From NCBI GenBank assembly GCA_036940085.1, contig JALLBK010000708.1, positions 1 to 10,510 of the forward strand: a DNA stretch of 10,510 bases, given 5' to 3'. Below, piece after piece: positions 1-8,511 of this stretch (the first letter of the stretch is position 1; every line of letters begins with the position of its first letter). The translations under genes were made by a program, and so were the position numbers. The notes below the pieces were generated by a model. That model was given only the letters and a program-made list of their open reading frames with translations. It searched no databases and had not been told where the DNA came from. Source of the DNA: Discostella pseudostelligera (Eukaryota; Bacillariophyta; Thalassiosirophyceae; Thalassiosirales; Thalassiosiraceae).

Positions 1-600
1 GTCATGTAAAACCATTCATTTGTACGTATGACCTTGTGAAGTTCTCGTTCCAGTGAAGTAAAATCAGAAACAATTAATTGGTTTTAGTTCCAATATTAGC
101 TTGTGTGAGGGATGCCAAGGTTCATAATGATTGTGAGAGAACATGCAGAGTGAGGATGATGCTAATAGTAGGAAATGTGGTGGGAGATAGAAAGAAGGAG
201 ATGAAGTGTAAAGATGTGGTACAAGTAGTAGTTACTATGAGGAGTACTAGTATGACACGGCAGCAATATGACATATGGAATGGGGAGGATGTTGAGGAGA
301 ATGTGGCTCCTCGCAGCACTCCTCATGAGACCGAGGAGGCAGTATTAGGAGGAATGACTTGGCTGATGATGTGTGATGCCGATGATGCTGCTAACACTTC
401 CTAGTATTCTACTAATTTCTGCTTGTCACCCCATTCCAGCAATCCTGCTCAGCACCAGCATTACAGCTCCTCATCCTGGAGTACTCGCCTGGATGGTGCT
501 GCTGCTGCTCTGCTGACACGAATCCATCCTCCTAATCTCCTGAGCTACTTCATTCTTTCATATGAGTTCGTAGAATACTCCTAGTAGATACGCCCCTGAC
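1..600. other. Region without a supported gene; strand composition switches near 410
   Basis: I find no gene I can defend here. The + strand is rich in purines and poor in C from about 100 to 400, then becomes rich in C and T. A frame stays open from 78 to 404 on the + strand, but it starts at TTG, consists mostly of GA/GT-rich words and resembles no family I know. The opposite-strand frame at 122-319 starts at GTG and has skewed composition. Short inverted words occur (ATTAGGAGGA at 344-353 with its complement at 527-536; AGTATTCTAC at 403-412 with its complement at 570-579), but the pairs cross rather than nest. A short GCT run lies near 499-509. It could be an old transposon remnant or the edge of an upstream gene; neither can be shown from this sequence. 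Confidence 0.5.
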
Positions 601-616
601 GACTCGACTACCTATC

Positions 617-669
617 TTCCCGCCATTCCTTCGCTCAAAATCGCCAGAAGGCAAATATTTGGCGGGAAA
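617..669. promoter_or_regulatory. Pair of opposed E2F/DP-type binding sites
   Basis: TTTGGCGGGAAA at 658-669 is a very good match to the E2F/DP consensus (TTTSSCGS core, commonly TTTGGCGGGAAA). TTCCCGCC at 617-624 is the same GGCGGGAA core in the opposite orientation, 33 bp away. E2F/DP and the sites it binds are conserved across animals, plants and algae, where they drive G1/S genes. The pair lies about 600 bp upstream of the first ATG of the cyclo-ligase gene, or about 150 bp upstream of a possible earlier start at 820. Use by that gene is inferred; the pair could equally serve an unseen gene to the left. Confidence 0.55.
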
Positions 670-698
670 GCGCCTCGCGGAGATCCTGACGACTAACT

Positions 699-706
699 CC
701 ACGTGG
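699..706. promoter_or_regulatory. Palindromic G-box/E-box CCACGTGG
   Basis: An exact 8-bp palindrome with a CACGTG core, the site type bound by bHLH and some bZIP factors. It sits 30 bp after the E2F-type pair in the presumed promoter of the cyclo-ligase gene. A second ACGT-core palindrome, CGACGTCG, lies at 916-923 inside a CGA-rich run. Short palindromes arise by chance, so function is unproven. Confidence 0.3.
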
Positions 707-779
707 ATCCCCAGACTCCCTTCAATCCAAGCTCACTTCATTCTTGCTAGCTCCACTCACCATCATCCAATATCTAATA

Positions 780-822
780 CCACCCCCATAGATTCCCACC
801 CCCATAGATTCCCATCCCCATG
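780..822 (+). repeat. 16-bp tandem repeat, about 2.6 copies
   Basis: The unit CACCCCCATAGATTCC occurs exactly twice in a row (781-796 and 797-812) and is followed by a degenerate partial copy starting CATCCCCAT (813-821). The array is C-rich on the + strand and runs into an ATG at 820. It lies between the E2F-type sites and the cyclo-ligase coding region, so it is probably promoter or 5' leader sequence. With so few copies it may simply be a small minisatellite. Confidence 0.7.
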
Positions 823-1060
823 AACTCTCATTGCGCTATGAGGCATAATAACGTTTGGGGATCGTCGAGGTTGGAGAACATAACGCTTTGACCAGCTGTT
901 AGTCAAACTGCACGACGACGTCGACGACAGGCTCACCACCATTGCTTCGTGGCGGCAGGTGGTGGCGTAGGTTGGCGAGTCCTCCTAGCAAGCTTCACAA
1001 CCATTGCTAGAATTTATTCGCATCCGTTGACGATACAACACCAACATTCGGTCCATCGTT

Positions 1061-1074
1061 CGCTTTATTTTTAG
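1061..1074 (+). other. Probable 3' splice site of an upstream intron
   Basis: CGCTTTATTTTTAG is a pyrimidine-rich tract ending in AG, a good acceptor. The cyclo-ligase frame is open leftwards from exon 1 to a TGA at 1028-1030, but it contains no ATG before 1271. An acceptor here would explain about 65 extra in-frame codons between 1075 and 1270. A compatible 5' exon is 820-869, starting with ATG and leaving phase 2, which would need a weak GTTGGA donor at 870. Exact coordinates are a hypothesis. Confidence 0.4.
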
Positions 1075-1270
1075 CACCGGGCGTGCTTTCATAGTGGCAC
1101 CCGCCACTGCACTCCATTGTTATCTTGGTCCATCAACTTCTTCTGTCGGCTCTGTATTGACGTGTCGAAGCAAGGATTGTGGATTTGGGGGGTCATTATT
1201 CGCAATACGAAGCAACCATTATTTCAATTCGGAAGCACCATTCGATAGTAGTAGCAAACTCGACAACAGT

Positions 1271-2288
1271 ATGGATGAATCAGCGAAAAATTCAGATGCA
1301 GTAGCGTCGGCGGAGGCAACAGACGATGCAGCAAAACTCCATCAACTTCGTCGGAACAAACAAGCCCTGCGCAAAATAATCCGATCTCGCATCAAATCCG
1401 CATATCCCACCAATAATACCAACACCACTGAATCTCAAACGCTATTATTAACAAATTCCAATCAAGTATTCTCCCGACTATTTGAGCTGCCACAATACGA
1501 ACATGCCAAATCGATCGGATTTTTCCTCTCCATGCCATCGGGGGAGATACAAACCAAACATGCCATACAACAGATTGTCAAGGATGGGAAGGTGCTGTAC
1601 GTGCCACGGGTGGGGTTGGACTTTGAATTGTGTGATATGGACTTGATTCGATGTGATACATCATCGTCTACTGCAACTGTTGACGATGCTGCTGATGGTG
1701 ATGCTGATGGTGGCGGCGTTGGTTCAGTAGCAAATGCTCCTGACGGGGAAGCAATGTTTTATGATAGTTGGCCACGAAACAAGTGGGGAATACCAGAGCC
1801 ACCGTTGACGACAACCAATGTCGCCAAGCCGGGAGACATTGATCTTCTAATTGTACCAGGCCTGGCGTTTGATACTAATGGCCATCGTTTGGGGCAGGGT
1901 AAGCTGCCACGACATGCTGACCACTTTTGTACAATCGATTTCTCCAATCTCACGCCTGCCGCTGTTGCTGTTGAGGATTTAACTAGGTAAGGGATATTAT
2001 GATCGATTCATAGCCAAAATGCGAGATGGTGAAAGCAACAATGATTATGATAACTTAGATGTTGCTGTCGCAACCAACGTGCAAACGGATGTGAATTCAG
2101 CGACTAAGCCTCTACTTGTTGGGGTATGCCTGGAAGAACAATTTTTGGATGAATTGCCACATGGTGTTGATTTTGGTGATGACTGTGATAGTGCTAATGG
2201 AATTGTTCCTATATCAGACCATGACTATATTATGGATATAGTGCTCACTCCGTCGAGGGCATTGGTCTTACGCAACGTCCATTTATGA
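1271..2288 (+). CDS. 5-formyltetrahydrofolate cyclo-ligase (methenyltetrahydrofolate synthetase), two exons
   Basis: Exons 1271-1898 and 1987-2288 join to a 309-residue protein. The family converts 5-formyl-THF to 5,10-methenyl-THF with ATP and Mg, salvaging folate and feeding one-carbon metabolism. The visible family pattern, in order, is: basic start LRRNKQALRKIIRSRI, then the FFLSMPSGEI strand, YVPRV, the NKWGIPEP motif, DLLIVPGLAFD, then GQGKGYYDRF, the phosphate/folate-binding loop. The C-terminus ends LLVGVCLEEQ and DIVLTPSRAL, as in the family. It is longer than the usual roughly 200 residues because of acidic, Gly/Ser/Asp-rich insertions: one before the WGIPEP motif (about 1651-1760), one after the YYDR loop (about 2022-2100) and a shorter one near the C-terminus (about 2165-2205). 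ATG 1271 is the first in-frame ATG. The frame is open upstream to 1031, and the residues from 1075 to 1270 look like the end of a targeting sequence. A 5' exon and an organellar isoform are therefore possible. It converges on the coiled-coil gene. Family identity is secure; the start is not. Confidence 0.9.
1899..1986 (+). other. 88-nt GT-AG intron within the cyclo-ligase gene
   Basis: The donor is GTAAGC at 1899 and the acceptor is AACTAG ending at 1986. Removing it restores CAG GGT AAG GGA TAT TAT GAT, encoding the conserved QGKGYYD, and puts both exons in one frame. The hexamer GGTAAG occurs at both boundaries (1898-1903 and 1986-1991), so the exact cut could only be placed with the GT-AG rule. 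Retaining the intron would end translation at the TAA at 1988-1990, before the catalytic loop is complete. Confidence 0.9.
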
Positions 2289-2354
2289 AACGGTTCAATG
2301 TTGTAGTCTTATTGTTCTAATGATTTACATGGAGAACGAAAGACATAAATTTGG
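2289..2354. other. 66-bp spacer between convergent stop codons
   Basis: The stop of the cyclo-ligase gene (2286-2288, + strand) and the stop of the coiled-coil gene (2355-2357, minus strand) face each other across 66 bp of A/T-rich DNA. Both 3' ends must use this space or run into the neighbour, so overlapping antisense transcript tails are likely. I see no clear AATAAA on either strand; CATAAA at 2344-2349 on the + strand and TGTAAA on the minus strand are the nearest A-rich words. Confidence 0.7.
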
Positions 2355-5300
2355 TTACACCCGTACACTAACTCCCAACGAATGCAACTTTTCATCGAGA
2401 ATTGCTTTTCCCATGCAGGCAGCCTCTAGACTCTTCACGTACGACGCAACCTGAGTCTTCAACTCATCCCTCTCTCTTCGTAACGATTCAATGTCGTTAA
2501 GAGCATTTTGCACCTCTGAGTGTATGTCGGTAAATGAAGAACAAATGATAATAAGCGGATGAATTGAGTGCATTGAATAATAGACACCAAGTTGAAACTG
2601 GAAGAGATACTTAATACTTACCTAATTTCCATGCGCATAACTCAATCATTATCTGGGCATTCTCATCTTCCTTCTTTATCATTTCATCATTGAAATCAGC
2701 CTCCAGCTTCTCCTTTTCCCTCTCCATACGAGTCAAACGTTCCTGTAGTGCTTTCTCCATCGATTCAAACCGCTGATGAGCTGCATTTCTCTCTTTCTCA
2801 AAATGTTCATCATCCTCGGTTTCCTTGGCAAGAAGTAAGTCGAGGTCTCTCTTTAAGCTTTTATTCTCTTTTGATAGTTCATCCATCGAGACCACGGCAT
2901 TATGGAATTCAGCATTAACTCTTGCTATCTCGAGATTGTGATCAATGTTTCGTTCTTCTTGGCAATCAAAAGCAATGCGCAAGTCTTTTTCTAGCGATGA
3001 AATCTTCCTCCTGCAATCCTCGTACTCCTCCGAGGCAGAAACATCAACACTCTGCTTACAGACCCGGGCACGTAAAGCTTCGATCGATCCTTCCAATTCA
3101 ATTACCCGCGATTTCCATGACCTTATTTCTCTCTGATACTGTTCTTCATGATCATTCGAGGAGGTATCGACCTCATTCTGCACATCATTTAACCTCGCAG
3201 CCAATTCCGAATTTATGTTCTCTAAATACCGTACTCGATCAATTAGGTTTGTCACTTGTGCTTCCATTTCATCACTGCCAAGTTCAGATTTGTCCAATTG
3301 TTCGCGCAACATAACGTAAGAGTTTTGAAGCTCGTGGAAACGTTTCATCCAGCATTCTAATTCCTCTTCATGGAGTCGTTTACTTTGGTTGAGCGCTTCT
3401 TGTAGGCACACGATGGCCTTCCCATCGTTTTCATGAATCTTCGCAGCAATGATTGCTTCTTCTTTGGATTCAGAAATTTCAGCTCTCAATACGTCGTTCC
3501 GTTCCTGTAATGCATTAATCTCGCCCTGTATTGCGTCGTTCTCCTTTGCCACTAATTCCCGTTCTACATTCTCTCTCGAGCACTTGAACTCCATGTCATT
3601 TATTTGCTGGACCAAAGCTGCGTTGATTCCTTCCAACTCAACAACGCGAGTTTGTAGCTTTGCGCGTTTCTGGTATTCGTCTTCAACTTGTTGAAGGTTG
3701 CTACTCTCGTCCTCGTAGAATGAGTTGATTGAATTGCCGGCATCAGATGATGAGTCTTCATCAAACGGGATTATTGTTCGCTTGTCGACGCCTCCATTAG
3801 ACGAATCATCATCAAATGGATTCATATTTGCCTGCGCGCATGGAAGGCACATAGGAGTGAATTCTCCATCAGCATGCTGAATGGCAGTGAGCATGTCTAA
3901 TTTTCTGTTATTTGACGACGCGTCAATCTCGCTTACGGCGAAGATTCTGTCCCGCTGGGATCGATACTGCTGCAGGAGCTCCTCCAAGTTGTTCAGGTTC
4001 TCGTCCTTTTGCAGTAATACAGCATCATACTCCAGAGCTTGTTTCTTTAGTGACTCTTCAACGAGCCGAATATCAATTTGAAGAGCGTGAATCCTGTCTT
4101 CCTTCTTGGAGATCTCTGCTTTAGCACAAGCAAGCTCTGCTTGTAATGCGCTCCTCTCGACTTCCATCGCCTGCATTTTCTCATCTGCATCCTCCAAACG
4201 ACACTCTAGCATATCACGTTCATTTTGCAAATTGAGCAGAGACGCATTCTCATTCGCAATACCTTCATCCGAAACTCTCTTTTCTTCAACAAGGAGTTCA
4301 TACTGGTCAAGAATTTCGTCATAATCATTCTGCAAATCTCCCATCTCTGCCAGCTCTTGTTTCAAAGCCTTGTGCTTTGCTTCGAGCAAGCGAAGGTCGT
4401 CTGTTGCCTTCGACAAATCCCTATGCGCCTTACCCACTTCGTTGTTGCACTTGCTGATCTGTTGCAGGAGGTGGGCAATGTGTATCCTCATGGACTCAGG
4501 ATTAGGAGTAGAGATCTCGTCATGAGGAATATCTACGTTGAAAGATGCAGCCATATCCAATTCAGGCAGCATGTCCTCCAACTGGCGTACAACGGATCGC
4601 AGAACAATATCCAGCTGCTTGTTAAGTGCGTTCGAGGCGGACAGCTGTGTCTCGAACTCCTTCTTCTCAAACTTCAAATTGTTGACGAAATCCTTTAGTT
4701 GTTCGGTGACCGTCTCCGATGCAATCAATTTTTCACGAGTGTCTTCAAGAGTTCTGACTGACTCTTTTCGAGCAATCTTTTCAGTTGAAACCATTTCTTC
4801 CAGCTCAACCAAGGTAGCCTCCAATTCCTCATAATTGCGAGTAAGCCCAATCAACTCTTGTTGTGCCATATGTAATTGCTCTTCCTTGTTACGCAAAACC
4901 TTGCGATCGCCGTCAAGAACCTCTAATTTGACCAATGCATTTTGCAACTGACTTCTCGTACTGCCTAGTTCGCTTTGTAGCCGATTTACTTCATTGCCGA
5001 GTGCAGACTCAACTTCTTCCTTGTTGCCAGTCAACCTGGAAATCTCTGATTCGAACATTGCGATAGCCTCACCATATTCGTTTTTCAATCTTTCATTCTC
5101 GGACAACAAATGTCCGCCCTCGATTTCCTTTTGGCGTGCAGTATTCTCCAAATCCCTCAGTTCAGCTCTGATCTTGCGAAGATCGTCTTTTGTTGCGGAA
5201 AGCTCGTTCTTGGTATTTGACAACTGATCCTTCACGTTCAGCAGCGATGACACTTCCAGAGAAGCTCTTGATAACTTCTCACTAACATCTGAAAGCTCTT

Positions 5301-8300
5301 TCATGGTATCATGGAGTTGGTGGGCAAGTGCCTCGCTGGCAGACTTGACGCTAATGAGTTCCGAATTCAATAAGTCGACCTCTGCGCTTTTCTCTCCTAC
5401 TTGTGCCATAAGGGCCGATGTTTCTTGCTCATGCAATTGGACAAATGAAGTGTACTGAGAAATCATTGAAGTCTTCTCCTGTTCATGCGTGTCCTTCATT
5501 TCTTCGATGACCTTTTCAAGCATCTCCTTACCCGCTAGTTCTGTTGCCAGGTCGATCTCAAGATTTTTCAGCTTTGCCACCTGACTGTTATCAGGGATCT
5601 GCATGGGAGGGAAACCGAATGGCATCGGGTAGCCAAACCCTCCTCCACCGCCATATCCGACTCCTCCGTTCTCGAATTCTTTTTGCAGCGTTGCCTCCAC
5701 AATCTGTCTACGATTGCGTTCAGTTTGTAGTTCAAACTCCAACTTTTTGATATCCGCGTTGCTTGCAGGTACGCAGCCTGCCGAAGATAGCAGTTTAGTT
5801 GCTGCAAGCTCTGATGACAAGTGTTGAATTTCTCGATGCAGTTCATCGTTCTTTGTCTTGAGGGCACATATATCGACTTCAGCAGCCCTCTTTTCCGACT
5901 GCAAAGTGCGATTGGTCGCTCTCAACGAATCATTATCCCTTGTCATCTCTTGACATCGCTCTTTGAGAAATGTCACCTCGTGTATCTGAGCGGCAAGTTC
6001 ATCTGATAGCCTCATGTTTTCAATAGCGCCAGAAGATTCCATTTTTTCACGCAGCTGCTGAATCTCGCTCTGCAACTCCTGGACCTTTGATTCATGCGCC
6101 TCATTCGATGTCACCTTCTCGTTGTCGATAAACTTGACTAGCTCCTGATAGGAACCTTCGGATATATTTACTTTTTGCCGCAATAATTCCAACTCAGCTT
6201 CCAAAACGGCACGGTTTGATTGAGTGATTGACTCTATTTCCTTTCTGTGGGCCGCAGCAGCAAAAATACGATCCTTCTTCTCTTGATCACGTTCCTTTTC
6301 AATTTCTTTGATGCGGATAAGATACTGTTCTAGCTGTTTCTGAGGCGGAATTGCTTCATAGGAATTACCTTCAATGCTTGGCATTTTGGGTTTGCTGTAT
6401 GAATCGAGCTCCGAGTGATGTAAATTTACAGTAGGGCGGCTCTTCTCCGCTTCCATTTTCGGCATGCAAGTGGTGTCTGATGTCCCTACCTGGGGTTCGA
6501 ATGAATCAACTATAGCCCCTGATTGGTTCATTTCTTGTTGAGTGTCCTTGAACATCTTTTTCGCCCTAATGACCTCCGAAAAGTGGTCCGGAACTCCCCG
6601 ATCGGCAAACATCTTAAGGCATGATCGGAGGACGTTCATGGCTTCAGCATTATCACCATGTGCGATATTCACCATTCCGATATCTATTAACAGCGAAGGC
6701 ATGTCAAGAGAGCTATCCTCGCCACCATCCTTCTTGGAGCGCAAAATATTGAGCGCACTCATCAACATTGTCTTGGCATCGTCGTTCATCCCACGATGGT
6801 AATATGACATACCCAATTTCCTAAGAATCTTTGCCCCAACTACATGAACATCAATACTGGAACTATTGTTTCCACCGTTTGTTATCTTCTTGAGTTCCGA
6901 ATTTGCCTTTTGGTATGATTTAGTGGCATCTTCAAGCCTATGCAATCCACCATACCCATCGCCTGCAATCTGAAATGCAAATACTGGCACCATATCCATT
7001 TTTTCAGAGTAGAAACACTTTTTAACTTGACGCGACAATTCCACTGCCTTTTCAGCAGCGTAAACGGCATCGCTGTATTCCTTCGAAGTCAAATGAAGTG
7101 ATGCTAAATCTTGCCAAACCAATGCAGCATTAGGATGTACATCGTTATTTGATGATGATCCACGAGAAGCGCGAGCATTGGTACCATAAGCTTCAAGTGA
7201 ACGATGCATCGCTTCGAAAGCAGGTGTGTAGGATCCCCTCTTGACGTTTAGTTTTGCAATTTTATGAAATGTGTCGCCAAGTTCAGGACGAGCAGCCGTT
7301 TGAGACTGCTTGGAAATGTTGTTATCATATTTGAACTGTAGTGGCTCGACCGCGTCAGTATAGAATTCCAACGCCTTCGTCATCATCTTTTTGCATTTGG
7401 GTGTCAGCAAGACGTCCTCTTCATTCTCCGCATCAATGTTGAATAGCTTCGCTTTCGACTTTTCATACTCTATCAAGGCACTCTTTTCATACACCGTAGC
7501 AACAAACAAACAGGCAGCACCGACGAGCGTATGCCTACTTCCCAACACGGATTTGGCCGTGGCTAGAGCATGATTGGCATCTTCCAATCCACCCTCAATG
7601 TCTCCTCCTTCGCACTTGACTTTGGCTAACTTGAGCGTGAGTTTTGTAAATGCGTACGAATGCTCTCCAAGAGAGTCGCGTTCGATGCGTAGTGACTTCT
7701 TAAGAGATGAGATGACACCTCTTCGTGCACCGTCTTGCTCAATGGAAGTCGAAGCTTGTTTCAATTTCTTGAATGCTTTGTCTAGCGACGCGGCCTGGCG
7801 TTGTCTCTCACTCTCGACACTCTGTGCCCGTTCCATTCGCTTAATATTCGAATTGAGCTGCTTCAATCGATTGTCGCTCTTGGAAACCGAACAAGTATGT
7901 TGCAACATCCCCAGGCCATTTTCATATTCGACCTTTGCCTCCTTATACTTTTCTGCAACTTCCAAACATTGACCCAGGTCACTGTGAACTTGAGCCAATG
8001 ATGAACCTAATTCAAATATCATGTCATCCCTTCTAGAAGTCATCAGGCGCGACGCCATCTCCTTGTGATGGATCAGGTCATCTAATCCAATGCAAATGGC
8101 GTGCGAATAAGAGTCGACCGCTTCTGATAGACGGTTTGAGATAAAGTGAATTAGACCATGGCTGTGATGTTTGGATAATTCTGAATCATATTTGTTCGAT
8201 GACGACATGACATTGTCACTCTTTTGAGGCGAGTTTGGCTGACGCGTATCCTTACTGATCCCGACGGGCGATGCACGCGGAGATCGGTAATCAGAAGATT

Positions 8301-8511
8301 GTTTGGAGGTGGGGCTCATGCGCTCGATGGAGATGGACGTCGGATATGGATGAGACTTGCTGTCAATTTGTTTGCGATCAGCTAAGTCATTATTCTTGAC
8401 ACCACCAAGCGCATCAGGACAGTCAAAAAACGAATGATTGTCATCATCGGCGTGGCTTTCGACTATTCCTGGCTGTTTCCGAGGTGATCGTCGAATTGCC
8501 GAATAGTCCAT
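2355..8511 (-). CDS. Giant TPR and coiled-coil scaffold protein, two exons
   Basis: Exons 8511-2622 and 2515-2355 give about 2016 residues; the ATG at 8511 is the first in the frame. No known ortholog is recognised. Residues 1-110 are disordered and basic, with five Ser-Pro sites (S9, S66, S77, S81, S94), two of them fitting the CDK pattern S-P-x-K. Residues about 113-670 are helical with TPR-like spacing, including kinesin-light-chain-like LG-x-x-H stretches. From about 725 to the end nearly everything is Glu/Lys/Leu/Gln-rich coiled coil. Two breaks stand out: a Gly/Phe/Pro linker at about 949-974 and an acidic cassette at about 1564-1605 holding NPFDDD, IPFDED and NSFYED. An RV(V/I)ELEG segment recurs near 1628 and 1808. 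There is no signal peptide, membrane segment or motor domain. A role as a cytoskeletal, centrosomal or Golgi tether is inferred from architecture only. Confidence 0.9.
2516..2621 (-). other. 106-nt GT-AG intron near the 3' end of the coiled-coil gene
   Basis: On the minus strand the donor is a perfect GTAAGT beginning at 2621 and the acceptor is ACTCAG ending at 2516. Without splicing the frame would stop at 2611-2613 just after LGKY. With splicing, KL is followed by E-V-Q-N-A-L and 53 residues of heptad-like sequence (LNDIESLRRERDELK) before the TAA at 2355-2357. The continuation of coiled-coil character across the junction supports the splice. Confidence 0.88.

Noticed and set aside
78..404. 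108-codon open frame on the + strand
   Set aside because: It starts at TTG, has purine-skewed low-complexity composition, and shows no motif or splice context. A eukaryotic gene would need an ATG.
887..907. Small inverted repeat TTTGAC with GTCAAA around a CAGCTG box
   Set aside because: A 6-bp stem is expected by chance in this length of DNA, and no terminator or regulatory context supports it.
1759..1953. Minus-strand frame opposite the cyclo-ligase
   Set aside because: It overlaps well-conserved cyclo-ligase motifs on the other strand and spans its intron boundary; it is a shadow.
6490..6505. GGTTCGAATGA resembling a tRNA T-arm
   Set aside because: It lies inside the coding frame of the large gene and no cloverleaf partner arms are present around it.
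2922..8001. Many + strand frames of 60-157 codons opposite the coiled-coil gene
   Set aside because: They are Ser/Leu-rich reverse complements of Glu/Lys/Leu heptad codons, as expected behind a long coiled coil, with no independent signals.
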